NCBI RefSeq assembly: GCF_020179425.1
Contig: NZ_JAILYM010000001.1
Coordinates: 806,001 to 870,000, forward strand
Source: Novosphingobium percolationis
Lineage (GTDB): Bacteria > Pseudomonadota > Alphaproteobacteria > Sphingomonadales > Sphingomonadaceae
Length of the DNA: 64,000 nt
Reading direction: 5' to 3'
The position numbers were made by a program, and so were the translations under genes. Under the pieces are notes generated by a model. It was given only the letters and a program-made list of their open reading frames with translations, was not told where the DNA came from and made no database searches. Positions 10,661-19,416 of the stretch are shown here, one piece after another. Each line of letters starts with the position of its first letter. Within the stretch, counting starts at the first letter, position 1.

Positions 10661-13621
10661 TCAGAAGCGGAAGCCCGCAGCGACGCCGTAGCGACGCGGT
10701 TCCAGCGTGAAGATGTTGGTGAACAGACCCGACGACTGGTCGGTCACGTAGAGACCAGTGATCGAGTTGCTGTTGGTGATGTTCTGGATGAAGCCACGGA
10801 TGAACCACTTCTTCTCCGGCCCGTCGAGCTGGATCTGGGCGTTCACCTGGGTGAAGGCCGGGACCTTGTTGACGTTGCCGTTGAAGATGTTGCCGTACGA
10901 TTCGCCGGTGAAGGCAAGGTCCGCACGCGGCGTCAGGGTCAGATCGCCGATGTGGATATCGTACTGCGCGCCCACCGAGAACTTGATGGTCGGCGCACCC
11001 GGCAGCTTGTTGCCCTTGACGCTGCTGGGGACACCAGAGCCGTAGAATTCAAGGTCTTCCGGAATGGGAACCGCACCACCCAGGCCGGTCTTGAGCGCGC
11101 TGCAAACCGAAAACGCGCCGGTCGAAGCGATGCCGCTGTTGCTCGGGAACGTCGTCGTGTGCTGCAGGTCCGTGCCCTTGGCAACGTTCAGGATGTCGTT
11201 GATCGTGTTGACATAGTTGTTTGCGGTCGCGGCATTGCCAGACTTCGAGGCAACGGCGCAGTTGGCTGCGTTGGTGAGATCCTTGATGATCACCGCGTCC
11301 GAACGACCGCCACCGTAGTCACGCGAGTTCGAGATCGGCTTGTCCGTCGTCACCTTGGTCTTCAGATAGCTGAAGTTGGCGTTGATGGTCACATCGCGGC
11401 TGGGACGGAAGACCGCTTCCGCTTCCACGCCGTAGATGTCGGCATCGATATTGTCATTGACCGACGTACGGTTGACGATGCGCGACAGCTGCAGCTGCTT
11501 GTACTTGTAGTAGAAGCCGGTCAGGTTCAGCTGCAAAGCCCCGTTCGAGAACGTGTTCTTCGAACCGATTTCGAAGGCATCGACCTTTTCCGGGGCAAAG
11601 GTTTCAGGCACCTCTGCCGCGACTTCGGCCGAGAGCGGCGGGTTGATGCCGCCCGACTTGTAGCCGCGCGAGTACGAAGCATAGAGCAGGTTGTCCGGCG
11701 TGACCTGGTAATCGAGCACGGCACGACCGGTCAGGCGCGTGAACTTGACCTGACGTTCCTGCCAGCGCTGGACGCCCGGGTTGGAGGCCGAGGGATCGCC
11801 GTCGAACGAACCCGCGAACGGCGAGTCATCGAAGTTGGCAGTGCCGTAGGGGACCAGCGCGCTGAGCAGCGTGGTGGCCGCACGGTTCTTCTTGTCGTCG
11901 TGGTTGAGACGCAGACCCACCGTCATCTTCAACTTGTCGTTGAACTTGAAGTAGCCTTCACCGAACAGACCGTAGCTCTTGAGGCGCAGATCGGTCGAGT
12001 CCGAGTGGAAGTTGGGCGAGCCCAGATACGACGGCGGCAGGAGGTGATTGCCCGACGCATCCACCGCGAAGTAGGACGTCGCGGCGCCCAGCAGCGCGCT
12101 GGCATAGTCGAGCTGGAACGAGTTGACGAAGTAGCTGGCGTCAGTGACGTGCGCCTGGGCGTAGATGCCACCCAGCAGGAAGTTGAACGGACCATCGAAG
12201 TCCGACGTCAGCACGGCTTCAGCCGACCACTGCGAGGTGTTGAGCGTCGAGCGGTCGAAGTCCTCGGGCGTCGAAGCGCAGAGCGCGTGGCCGCCGTAGA
12301 CGCCGGTGTTGCTGAAATCACCGGTCGAGGTGCAGTACTGGCCACCCGCCAGGCCCTTCGGCAGCAGCGCGTTGTAGGCAGGCTTCACGTAGTTCGAGAA
12401 GCCCGGCAGGAAACCGTCGTAGGCGCCCAGAGCAGCTGCTTCGAAGGCGGCGAGGCCAGCCGTATAGACCGAGGCATCGCCCACGCTGAGGTTGTAGTCC
12501 TGACCCGAGTCGTTCTTGACGTGGGTGTACTGGCCGGTGAGGCGCAGGTTGAACTTGTCACCCAGCTTCTGATTGATGCGACCCTGAAGGATCAGCTCCT
12601 CGGCCTTGTAGTACGGCGTGAAGTCGGTGTTGATGACGCGCGGGTCCTTGGGATTGACCACGTTCTGGTAGATGTTCTTACCGTAAACGTCGGTCAGGCC
12701 GAAGCCCAGCCCGCTGAGACCGTTGAGCGCGAGGAACTGCTTCGAAATCAGGATCGAGCCGGCGGTCGAATTGGCATTGGTCGTGCCATAGCCGTACGAG
12801 GTGTTGAGGCAGCCAAGGATGCCGGTCGGATCGTTGTCGCACAGCTGCTTCTGGATGCGGAGGCGGTTGTCGTCCTCCTTGAAGTACTGGGCCATGAAAT
12901 CGATCGTGGTGTCGGGGCTGGGCTCCCAGGTGATCGAGCCGCGCAGACCGTACATGTCGCGACCATCGACGCGGCTGTTGTCGTAGAGGTTCTTGGTGTA
13001 GCCGTCGCGGTTCAGGTAGAAGCCCGCGAGGCGCACGCCGAAGGTGTCGCTCAACGGAACGTTGATCGCGCCCTTCACCTTGACCGAGTTGTAGTTGCCG
13101 TATTCGGCTTCGCCATTGGCGCCGAACTTGTTGAGATCGGGCTTTGCGGTGCGGAAGTTGACCACGCCCGAGGTGGCGTTGCGACCGAACAGGGTGCCCT
13201 GCGGCCCGCGCAGCACTTCGATCTGGGCGAGATCGTAGAATTCGCCTTCGAACAGGCGGGTGGCGCCGCCGAGCGGCGCATCGTTCATGTGGATGGCGGT
13301 GGCGCTGTCGCAGGTGACGCCGACGCAGAGGTCACCGATGCCGCGGATGGTGAACGAGGCCGACGAGAAGTTCGTCTTGGTGAACGTGACGTTCGGCAGG
13401 GTCAGCTGAAGGTCGCTGGTGTTCTTGATCTGCTGCTTGTCGAGATTTTCAGCAGTGAACGCGCTGACCGCGATCGGAACGTCCTGAAGTCGCTGCGACT
13501 GGCGCTGCGCGGTGACGATGATTTCTTCGACGCCAGCGCCGGCATTCGCGCTCTGCGCAAAGGACGGAGTGGTAACGGCAGCGGCGCATACGCCGGCCAG
13601 CAGGGTAAGCTTGCCCCTCAT
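10661..13621 (-). CDS. TonB-dependent outer-membrane receptor
   Basis: A 986-residue outer-membrane active transporter. The signal peptide ends near residue 22 (PSFA-QS). A TonB-box-like EEIIVTAQR follows at ~32-40, then the plug with LQDVPIAVSAFTAENL, TIRGIGD and EVLRGPQGTLFGRNATSGVV. The rest reads as beta-strands of the barrel, ending with Phe (AAGFRF), the usual outer-membrane signal. Within the plug is an unusual Cys pair (CVGVTC) that may form a disulfide. The substrate is not obvious: no catabolic enzyme, TonB or regulator gene adjoins it. Sphingomonads carry dozens of such receptors for glycans, siderophores and aromatics. It has its own candidate promoter and terminator, so it is probably monocistronic. 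Confidence 0.96.
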   Translation of the reverse strand: MRGKLTLLAGVCAAAVTTPSFAQSANAGAGVEEIIVTAQRQSQRLQDVPIAVSAFTAENLDKQQIKNTSDLQLTLPNVTFTKTNFSSASFTIRGIGDLCVGVTCDSATAIHMNDAPLGGATRLFEGEFYDLAQIEVLRGPQGTLFGRNATSGVVNFRTAKPDLNKFGANGEAEYGNYNSVKVKGAINVPLSDTFGVRLAGFYLNRDGYTKNLYDNSRVDGRDMYGLRGSITWEPSPDTTIDFMAQYFKEDDNRLRIQKQLCDNDPTGILGCLNTSYGYGTTNANSTAGSILISKQFLALNGLSGLGFGLTDVYGKNIYQNVVNPKDPRVINTDFTPYYKAEELILQGRINQKLGDKFNLRLTGQYTHVKNDSGQDYNLSVGDASVYTAGLAAFEAAALGAYDGFLPGFSNYVKPAYNALLPKGLAGGQYCTSTGDFSNTGVYGGHALCASTPEDFDRSTLNTSQWSAEAVLTSDFDGPFNFLLGGIYAQAHVTDASYFVNSFQLDYASALLGAATSYFAVDASGNHLLPPSYLGSPNFHSDSTDLRLKSYGLFGEGYFKFNDKLKMTVGLRLNHDDKKNRAATTLLSALVPYGTANFDDSPFAGSFDGDPSASNPGVQRWQERQVKFTRLTGRAVLDYQVTPDNLLYASYSRGYKSGGINPPLSAEVAAEVPETFAPEKVDAFEIGSKNTFSNGALQLNLTGFYYKYKQLQLSRIVNRTSVNDNIDADIYGVEAEAVFRPSRDVTINANFSYLKTKVTTDKPISNSRDYGGGRSDAVIIKDLTNAANCAVASKSGNAATANNYVNTINDILNVAKGTDLQHTTTFPSNSGIASTGAFSVCSALKTGLGGAVPIPEDLEFYGSGVPSSVKGNKLPGAPTIKFSVGAQYDIHIGDLTLTPRADLAFTGESYGNIFNGNVNKVPAFTQVNAQIQLDGPEKKWFIRGFIQNITNSNSITGLYVTDQSSGLFTNIFTLEPRRYGVAAGFRF

Positions 13622-13679
13622 CTTTCAGACCTCTCTCTCCAGCGGAGCCCGTCTTTTTGCAGGTCTCCTGAAGGTCAAA

Positions 13680-13706
13680 GACATAGTGTGACGGCCAACT
13701 TGTCAA
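13680..13706 (-). promoter_or_regulatory. Candidate sigma-70 promoter of the TonB-dependent receptor
   Basis: On the minus strand a perfect TTGACA (13706-13701) is followed after 15 bases by TATGTC (13685-13680), ~60 bases upstream of the receptor start. The spacing is short, so this is only a candidate. Confidence 0.4.
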
Positions 13707-13841
13707 CCGGATAATTAACACGGATGCGTTCCGGGGCGACAAGGTGATGCCACACCGGACAAATGTGTCGCGAAGGGCACAGCCGCGATGCGCGTTCTGG
13801 CCGCAATGCGCACCCTAATGTGATTTTACGGGCTTGCAATG

Positions 13842-13855
13842 CACATCACGATGTG
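13842..13855. promoter_or_regulatory. Palindrome in the ribB leader, possible operator
   Basis: CACATC-AC-GATGTG is a perfect 6-bp inverted repeat ending 13 bases before the ATG of the HTH-RibB fusion gene. Its position between promoter and start codon suits an operator. The protein encoded next to it carries a helix-turn-helix-like N-terminus, so autoregulation is conceivable but unproven. Confidence 0.45.
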
Positions 13856-13868
13856 AAATCACAAAGCC

Positions 13869-15134
13869 ATGTCAAGCGACCTCATCGATCGAATCCGCCG
13901 ACTCGTCACCGACGGCGGCATGTCCCGTTCCGGCCTTGCCCGCGCGGCGGGGCTCCATGCCAACACCCTGCGCGACGTGACGCAGCCGACGTGGAATCCC
14001 ACGGCCGACACGCTCGCCAAGCTGGAGCGCGTGCTGACCGAAAGCGACGACGCCCCCGCCCTCGCCCCGATCGAGGAGATCATCGACGAAGCCCGCAACG
14101 GCCGCATGTTCATCCTCGTCGACGACGAGGACCGCGAGAACGAGGGCGACCTCGTGATCCCCGCGCAGATGGCGACGCCCGATGCAATCAACTTCATGGC
14201 GACCCACGGGCGCGGCCTGATCTGCCTGACGCTGAGCCGTCCGCGCGTCGAACAGCTCGGCCTCGAACTGATGAGCCGCAACAACGGCACCCGCCACGAA
14301 ACCGCGTTCACCGTCTCGATCGAAGCGCGCGAAGGCGTCACCACCGGCATCTCCGCCGCCGACCGCGCCCGCACCGTGGCCGTCGCCATCGACGGCGCCA
14401 AGACCAAGGACGACATCGTCACCCCCGGTCACGTCTTCCCGCTGATCGCGCGCGATGGCGGCGTTCTGGTGCGCGCCGGGCACACCGAGGCAGCGGTCGA
14501 CATCAGCCGCCTTGCCGGGCTCAATCCCTCGGGCGTGATCTGCGAGATCATGAAGGACGACGGGACCATGGCCCGTCTCGACGACCTGATTCCCTTCGCC
14601 CGCAAGCACGGGCTGAAGATGGGCACGATCCGCGATCTGATCGAATATCGCCGCCGCCACGATCATCTTGTGGAACGCGTGAGCGATATCGCGTTCACAT
14701 CCGACTATGGTGGTGACTGGCGCCTGCTGACCTACCGCAACAAGATCGACGGCAGCGACAGCCTGGTGCTGCAGAAGGGTCTGGTCGAACCGGGCACGCC
14801 CACGCTGACCCGCGTCCACCAGCTTTCGCCCTTCGACGACATCCTCGGCGCGCCGGGGCCGCGCAAGCGCACGCTGCAGCGCGCGATGGTCGAGATCGGC
14901 AAGGAAGGCGCAGGCGCCATCGTGCTGCTGTTCCCCAACCGCGAGAGCGATCCCGCGCGTGGCGGCCAGCCGGGCGGCGAGATGGACTTGCGCAACTATG
15001 GCATCGGCGCGCAGATCCTCGCCGATCTTGGCATCCATGACATGATCCTGCTGACCAACGCGCATCGCAACGTTGTCGCCATCGAAGGCTACGGCCTCAA
15101 CATCGTCGGCGAACGGCCGATTCCCGCGGAGTAA
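13869..15134 (+). CDS. ribB: HTH-fused 3,4-dihydroxy-2-butanone-4-phosphate synthase with degenerate RibA domain (RibBX type)
   Basis: Makes the four-carbon unit of riboflavin from ribulose 5-phosphate. Three parts are visible in 421 residues. Residues ~1-60 look like an XRE-type helix-turn-helix ([20 protein letters not shown]). Residues ~66-270 are a complete RibB domain ([39 protein letters not shown]). Residues ~275-421 follow the RibA fold, but the zinc ligands are gone: canonical ECLTGD and RCDCG are replaced by QLSPFDD and PGPRKR. The GTP cyclohydrolase II reaction is therefore unlikely, and a separate ribA should exist. It precedes ribH by 8 bases. RibB fused to an inactive RibA domain is known in Proteobacteria as RibBX; the N-terminal HTH is the less usual part. 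Confidence 0.93.
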   Translation: MSSDLIDRIRRLVTDGGMSRSGLARAAGLHANTLRDVTQPTWNPTADTLAKLERVLTESDDAPALAPIEEIIDEARNGRMFILVDDEDRENEGDLVIPAQMATPDAINFMATHGRGLICLTLSRPRVEQLGLELMSRNNGTRHETAFTVSIEAREGVTTGISAADRARTVAVAIDGAKTKDDIVTPGHVFPLIARDGGVLVRAGHTEAAVDISRLAGLNPSGVICEIMKDDGTMARLDDLIPFARKHGLKMGTIRDLIEYRRRHDHLVERVSDIAFTSDYGGDWRLLTYRNKIDGSDSLVLQKGLVEPGTPTLTRVHQLSPFDDILGAPGPRKRTLQRAMVEIGKEGAGAIVLLFPNRESDPARGGQPGGEMDLRNYGIGAQILADLGIHDMILLTNAHRNVVAIEGYGLNIVGERPIPAE

Positions 15135-15142
15135 TCGCTGAC

Positions 15143-15562
15143 ATGGCCAAGTTCCTCATCGTCGAAGCGCGCTTCTACGACCACCTCAACGACATGCTCG
15201 TCGCGGGCGCCAAGGCCGCGATCAAGGCGGCAGGCCACAAGGCCGAAGTCATCACCGTGCCCGGCGCGCTGGAAATCCCCGGTGCGATCGCGCTGGCCGA
15301 CCAGTCGGGCGATTTCGACGGCTATGTCGCGATCGGCGTGGTGATCCGGGGCGAGACCTACCACTTCGAGATCGTCGCGGGCGAAAGCGCGCGCGGCGTG
15401 ATGGCGCTGACCATGGATGGCCTTGCCATCGGCAACGGCATCCTCACGGTCGAGAACGAAAAACAGGCGCTGGTCCGCGCCGATCCCGCACAGAAGGACA
15501 AGGGCGGCGAAGCGGCAAAGGCCGCGCTGGCGCTGTTGGCGCTGCGCGAAAAGTACGCCTGA
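15143..15562 (+). CDS. ribH: 6,7-dimethyl-8-ribityllumazine synthase
   Basis: A 139-residue lumazine synthase joining the RibB product with the pyrimidine intermediate. Visible landmarks are [17 protein letters not shown] at the N-terminus, [14 protein letters not shown] at ~40-53, and the catalytic/binding region [25 protein letters not shown] with the conserved His-Phe-Glu. The C-terminal NEKQALVRA segment also matches. It follows the ribB fusion gene by 8 bases, forming a two-gene riboflavin operon. Confidence 0.97.
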   Translation: MAKFLIVEARFYDHLNDMLVAGAKAAIKAAGHKAEVITVPGALEIPGAIALADQSGDFDGYVAIGVVIRGETYHFEIVAGESARGVMALTMDGLAIGNGILTVENEKQALVRADPAQKDKGGEAAKAALALLALREKYA

Positions 15563-15564
15563 AC

Positions 15565-16104
15565 TTAGCGGAGCGGCGCGCAGGAATCCGCGCGCCGCGC
15601 CTTCTCGGCAAGGGCGAATGCTTCGGTTGTCGGCGCCAGTCGCCGGTCGAGGATCGCGCCCTTGCGCGAAGGCGACAGCACCACCGGCAGCGCAAGGCGC
15701 GTGGCCTTGTCCGGCAGGGGCTCTCCGGCACGCGCCAGCACGAAGCGGATGCCCTGCGGGTGGGCGATGGTATCGAACACGCCGATATTGTCGGTGTTGG
15801 CCGCGAACACCGAGATCGAGGCATAGCCGCCGCCCGGCGTCGGCGCGGCACTGACCAGCAGCGGCCCCTGCGCCAGATCGTAGACGCAACTGGCATAGGC
15901 CAGATCAGGCGACGGGCGCACGATGGCGCGCGACTGCGCGGTCGTGCGACGCGCGAACTGGAACGTGTTGACCTTGCCATCGCCCTGCGAAAGCTTGCGC
16001 ATCGCCAGCGTCATCAGCGCGTGCGGCGCAACGAGGATCGTGCCGACATGCGCGGCCAGGGCAACGCCTGCGAAAGTCAGGCCCAGCGCGAGCGCCCGCT
16101 TCAT
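15565..16104 (-). CDS. DUF1254 domain membrane-anchored protein
   Basis: A 179-residue protein with one N-terminal hydrophobic segment (ALALGLTFAGVALAAHVGTIL) and a periplasmic domain. The domain contains SPDLAYASCVYDLAQGPLLVSAA and SVFAANTDNIGVFD, the pattern of DUF1254 proteins. Function is unknown. DUF1254 and DUF1214 usually sit in one polypeptide; here the DUF1214 half is the preceding gene, and the two overlap by ATGA (16101-16104), so they are probably made as a coupled pair. It is the last gene of a four-gene minus-strand operon. Confidence 0.8.
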   Translation of the reverse strand: MKRALALGLTFAGVALAAHVGTILVAPHALMTLAMRKLSQGDGKVNTFQFARRTTAQSRAIVRPSPDLAYASCVYDLAQGPLLVSAAPTPGGGYASISVFAANTDNIGVFDTIAHPQGIRFVLARAGEPLPDKATRLALPVVLSPSRKGAILDRRLAPTTEAFALAEKARRADSCAPLR

Positions 16105-16706
16105 GCCGCATCTCCCTTGCCGCAGCCGATCCGCACCACGCGCGGGAAAGCAATCGCGGCAAAATCGGCCTGTGCGGCAGGCGTGGGGTTGTAGAGACGC
16201 AGCGTCAGATCAACGGCGCCTGCATTGCGGCTCGATGCCCAGGCCCCGCTGGCAGGCCGTTGTGCGGCGACCGTCGCGGCCCAGCGCCCCTTCGCATCGC
16301 GGCGCACTTCGGTGGCATCGAACGACAGCGCATCGTCATCGTTGAGCGGCAGATAGTCGTCGGCGGCATAGACCGTCACCGACCACCAGCGCGCGGGCAG
16401 CGTTGCCCCCTCCACCCGGTAGCGGCAATCCTCGCGCAAGGGTTGTCCGGCATCGTCGGTGCGGCGGGAGAAGTAGATCGCCTGCTGCCGGTTCAACGCC
16501 AACAGCCCGGTGAGCGCAACTTGCGCGCGGGTCCACGGGTCGGCATCGACCGAACCCGTGACCTTGCTGCCCGACCAGCCGGCATGGACCTCGCGGCCCA
16601 GCCCCTGCTTCATCGTCCACAGCGCCGAGCCCGTGCCCGCGACAAGGCCGAGCGCAGCCATGGCCAGAAATGGCCAGTACGCCCCGCCCTGTCGCTTGGC
16701 CGCCAC
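16101..16706 (-). CDS. DUF1214 domain membrane-anchored protein
   Basis: A 201-residue protein with an N-terminal transmembrane helix (YWPFLAMAALGLVAGTGSAL). Its extracytoplasmic domain has signature stretches ALNRQQAIYFSRRTDDAG, WWSVTVYAADDYLPLN and LTLRLYNPTPAAQ. These match DUF1214, normally the C-terminal part of DUF1254-DUF1214 proteins. The start is GTG at 16706, 4 bases after the stop of the upstream gene, and the 3' end overlaps the DUF1254 gene by 4 bases. Biochemical role unknown. The tight packing suggests it acts with its three operon neighbours. Confidence 0.82.
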   Translation of the reverse strand: MAAKRQGGAYWPFLAMAALGLVAGTGSALWTMKQGLGREVHAGWSGSKVTGSVDADPWTRAQVALTGLLALNRQQAIYFSRRTDDAGQPLREDCRYRVEGATLPARWWSVTVYAADDYLPLNDDDALSFDATEVRRDAKGRWAATVAAQRPASGAWASSRNAGAVDLTLRLYNPTPAAQADFAAIAFPRVVRIGCGKGDAA

Positions 16707-16710
16707 AGGA

Positions 16711-17796
16711 TCAGCCGTGGTCGGCGAAGCCGGTCAGGCCCCACGGGTTGTAGGGCCCGATCACGAGCTGTTCGAACACGCCGGTGCCGACTTCGCCATC
16801 GGATGTGGTGATCCGGCTGACGATCTGGACGTGCAGGTTTTCCATCGCCAGCGGGTCGATCGAGGCAAGGTCGAAGTCCTCGCGCTCGACTTCGAGCGGG
16901 CCGTGATAGAGGCCATGCGCCCACTTGGGCGACATGTAGCCCAGCCCCTTCATCTGGAAGCGCACGAGCGGTTCGAAGGTCAGCGTGAGCGGGCCATTCT
17001 CCGCCTGGATGGTCAGGGCGCCCGAGGCCGGCCAGCGCGTGCCCGACAGCATCGGCGAAACCATCGTCGCCGAGGGCGTCTCGAAGTGGCCATCGTGGTT
17101 CGCGCCATCGGTGGCGATCGCCGCGCGGGTGTTCCACGCCGCGCCGTTCACGTCGGCGTTGATGTGGTAGTAGACCGAGCGCGTCGGCAGGTTGATCGGG
17201 GTCCATTGCCAGAAGAACGAGGGCACCTGGTTGCCCGCGTGCGGCTGCATGTCGGGCGAGCCGATCGGGCGCACGCCCCAGCTGCGGTCGCGCGTGCCCG
17301 CGCTGCCCGGCGCCAGCTCCTCACGCACGCCGTCGATCTCGATCCAGCCGGTGTAGTGGCCGTTCTGCGTCAGGCGGGTGTAGTCCATGAAGGTGCGCGG
17401 CCCGTTGCGGAACACGAAGCGCGGCTCCTCGATCGGGAAGGCGCGGCCCTTGAAGCGCACTTCGGCCTTGATCCCTTCGCCATCGGCGCGAACGACCAGT
17501 TCCTGCAGCGGTTCGACGATCTCGATCGAGATCGGCCCGACGACGAGGTCCATGCGCTCCATGTTGAGTTCGCGCGAGGCGTGGAGGTTGTACTGCTTGC
17601 CGTTGCGCACCACGCAGAACGCGGCGTCGGCCACGTTAAGATGCGGATAGATGCCGAACGCCACGGCGAAGAAGCCGCTGCCATCGGGGGCATAGCCGTT
17701 GAAGAAATAGCGGTCGTAGAAGTTCCGGTCGGTGCCTGCATAGGCAATCGGCTCGGACGTCTGGTGAATCGGATAATCGTCGCCCTTGGTCAACAT
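16711..17796 (-). CDS. Lipocalin-like (DUF7064/DUF7065-type) protein of unknown function
   Basis: A 361-residue soluble protein rich in beta-strand patterns, with two similar halves. The N-half has NFYDRYFFNGYAPDGSGFF and AVAFGIYPHLNVADAAF. The second half has GTRDRSWGVRPIG (a recurrent DRSWGVRP element) and FFWQWTPINLPTRSVYYH. This layout recalls the double-lipocalin AttH / carotenoid 1,2-hydratase superfamily, which includes many uncharacterised proteins in Novosphingobium and mycobacteria near lipid or terpenoid genes. The ATG at 17796 overlaps the stop of the upstream kinase gene (TGATG); a GTG one codon earlier is also possible. A hydrophobic-ligand role is inferred from fold resemblance only. 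Confidence 0.65.
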   Translation of the reverse strand: MLTKGDDYPIHQTSEPIAYAGTDRNFYDRYFFNGYAPDGSGFFAVAFGIYPHLNVADAAFCVVRNGKQYNLHASRELNMERMDLVVGPISIEIVEPLQELVVRADGEGIKAEVRFKGRAFPIEEPRFVFRNGPRTFMDYTRLTQNGHYTGWIEIDGVREELAPGSAGTRDRSWGVRPIGSPDMQPHAGNQVPSFFWQWTPINLPTRSVYYHINADVNGAAWNTRAAIATDGANHDGHFETPSATMVSPMLSGTRWPASGALTIQAENGPLTLTFEPLVRFQMKGLGYMSPKWAHGLYHGPLEVEREDFDLASIDPLAMENLHVQIVSRITTSDGEVGTGVFEQLVIGPYNPWGLTGFADHG

Positions 17797-18884
17797 CACA
17801 CGGTCTCCGTCAGGCGCTTGAGAGCGCCGATGCTGTCATGATCGAGGCACAGCCCGCAGGAATTGCGGGCCATCGAGAGGAAGTTCTGGTCGCCGCGATC
17901 GGTGCGCACGACGAAGGCGGCGCTGAACACCGCAGTCGACACGCCATGCAGCGCGCCCACGCGGTAGCGGTCCCAGATGTCCGCACGGGTCAGCGGCACG
18001 CCGCGCCGCGTCATTTCCTCGCAATAGAGGTCGAGCAGTTCGTCCTCGTGCGGGCGGCGCACCGCATCGCCGATGCCGCAGCCCAGGAAATAGCCGAGAT
18101 CGATCATCGGGCAGCCGGCGCCCGTGGTCTGCCAGTCGACCACCGCGACCGGGTCCGCCCCGCCGCGCACGTCGAACAGCATGTTGTCGAGCCGGAAATC
18201 GCCGTGGGTGACGCTGTAATCGGGCGAAGTGCGGGTGAAATAGGCCTGCACCATGTCGTTCAGCGCCTCGCACACCGCCATCATCTCGGGCTCGAGCGTA
18301 TCGGCGTAGCGTTCGCGGAAGATCGCCTGCGCCTGCGGATAGAGCGCGATCATCTGTTCCTGCGTGCCGGGGCGCGGCTGGAGCCAGGGCGCATCGCCCA
18401 GCCAGGGCGCGTTCCACGTCGGCGCATGGAGCGCGGCGGCCTGCCGCACGCCGTGGCGCGCATCCTCGATGGTGCAGCCGGTCAGCTGGTTGCCGCCACG
18501 GCACGGGCCGAGATCCTCGAACACGAGGATGAAGTCGGTGCCGTCCTCGTTCAGTTCGGAGCCGAACACCTGCGGCGTGCGCACGTCGATCTTCGGCGCC
18601 AGTTCGCGGTAGAAATTCACTTCCTTGGCATAGAGCCCGAACATCCCCGCGGTGGACCGGCTTGTCGCGTCGCTGGAGGCGAACTTGGCGGCGACGGTGG
18701 CGGGGCCCGCCCCATCGCGGTCGTAGCTAAGGGTGAAACGGGCGGTATCGCCCACCTGCCCGGTGCCGATCGAGACGTATTCGAGCCCGGTGATCCGCCC
18801 TTCGCCAAGGGCGCCAGACGCACGCAAACGGGTTTCGAGCCAGGGAATCGTCACCTCGGCCGCAGACTTCGGAAATGCTGTCAT
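17796..18884 (-). CDS. Aminoglycoside phosphotransferase (APH)-fold small-molecule kinase
   Basis: A 362-residue kinase-like protein. The catalytic loop VTHGDFRLDNMLFD carries the Asp/Asn pair, and the metal-binding VVDWQTTGAGCPMIDLGYF follows ~15 residues later. The N-lobe includes GTGQVGDTARFTLSY and AKFASSD, consistent with a nucleotide-binding lobe. Such proteins in sphingomonads and mycobacteria phosphorylate unknown hydroxylated substrates; antibiotic resistance is not implied. Two adjacent ATGs occur. The one at 18884 is better placed behind GGGAGAG. It heads the operon with the lipocalin-like, DUF1214 and DUF1254 genes. An AT-rich inverted repeat lies ~50 bases upstream. Confidence 0.85.
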   Translation of the reverse strand: MTAFPKSAAEVTIPWLETRLRASGALGEGRITGLEYVSIGTGQVGDTARFTLSYDRDGAGPATVAAKFASSDATSRSTAGMFGLYAKEVNFYRELAPKIDVRTPQVFGSELNEDGTDFILVFEDLGPCRGGNQLTGCTIEDARHGVRQAAALHAPTWNAPWLGDAPWLQPRPGTQEQMIALYPQAQAIFRERYADTLEPEMMAVCEALNDMVQAYFTRTSPDYSVTHGDFRLDNMLFDVRGGADPVAVVDWQTTGAGCPMIDLGYFLGCGIGDAVRRPHEDELLDLYCEEMTRRGVPLTRADIWDRYRVGALHGVSTAVFSAAFVVRTDRGDQNFLSMARNSCGLCLDHDSIGALKRLTETV

Positions 18885-18934
18885 CATTCTCTCCCGAAGA
18901 CATGCTGGCAGAGCCACGCGCGCTTGTGAAGCAA

Positions 18935-18952
18935 TTTAATTGATCGTTTAAA
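18935..18952. promoter_or_regulatory. AT-rich inverted repeat upstream of the kinase operon, candidate operator
   Basis: TTTAA at 18935 and TTAAA at 18948 form an inverted repeat with an 8-base spacer (TTTAATTGATCGTTTAAA). It resembles TetR-family operators and stands out in GC-rich surroundings. It is ~50 bases upstream of the kinase start and could also serve the rightward gene. Confidence 0.35.
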
Positions 18953-19001
18953 CAGATTGCACGCAATGGAACCGGCGCGGCGCGCGCGGGTTTGCTCGGG
19001 C

Positions 19002-19316
19002 ATGGACGGCCCTCTCGAATGGTTCGGCGCGATCGGCGCCATCGTCGCCGCCGGCATGATCGCGGCGGACCTTGGCCGACGCTGGACTGGGTGGGCCTTC
19101 GTGCTGTTCGTGGCCGTATCGGGTGCGTGGATCGCCTCGGGCCTTGCCAATGCGACCACGCCGATCGTCGTGCAGAACGCGCTGCTGCTGGCGGTGAACG
19201 GCTGGGGCGTGTGGCAATACCTGCTCAGCCCCACCAAGAAGCGCGAGATCGAGAAGGCCGAGGAGATTGCCGAGGAAGCAAAGGCCGAGGTGGCGGCGGA
19301 GGATGCTGCTACGTGA
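19002..19316 (+). CDS. Small membrane protein, function unknown
   Basis: A 104-residue protein with three hydrophobic stretches (WFGAIGAIVAAGMIAADL, GWAFVLFVAVSGAWIASGLA and VVQNALLLAVNGWGVWQYLL) and a charged, probably cytoplasmic tail rich in Glu/Ala/Lys (KREIEKAEEIAEEAKAEVA), which may form a helix. The ATG at 19002 fits the first membrane helix; an in-frame ATG at 18957 adds an Arg-rich extension and is not favoured. The gene is divergent from the kinase operon. I do not recognise a named family. Confidence 0.6.
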   Translation: MDGPLEWFGAIGAIVAAGMIAADLGRRWTGWAFVLFVAVSGAWIASGLANATTPIVVQNALLLAVNGWGVWQYLLSPTKKREIEKAEEIAEEAKAEVAAEDAAT

Positions 19317-19416
19317 CAATTAGCCTCGGCTGATGGCCCTGCCCGGTCTGCTTATTTTACGCCGATGCCGCGCTCCGCCATGAAGGCGCGAGGCAAGGGA
19401 TCGGGAGTCAGCACGC

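Noticed and set aside
10625..13714. A 1029-residue open frame antisense to the TonB-dependent receptor
   Set aside because: Repetitive Arg/Val/Glu composition and no recognisable domain; the receptor on the minus strand has signal peptide, plug and barrel end.
13622..13868. FMN riboswitch upstream of ribB
   Set aside because: The conserved FMN-aptamer stretches were not found; only a short palindrome is present.
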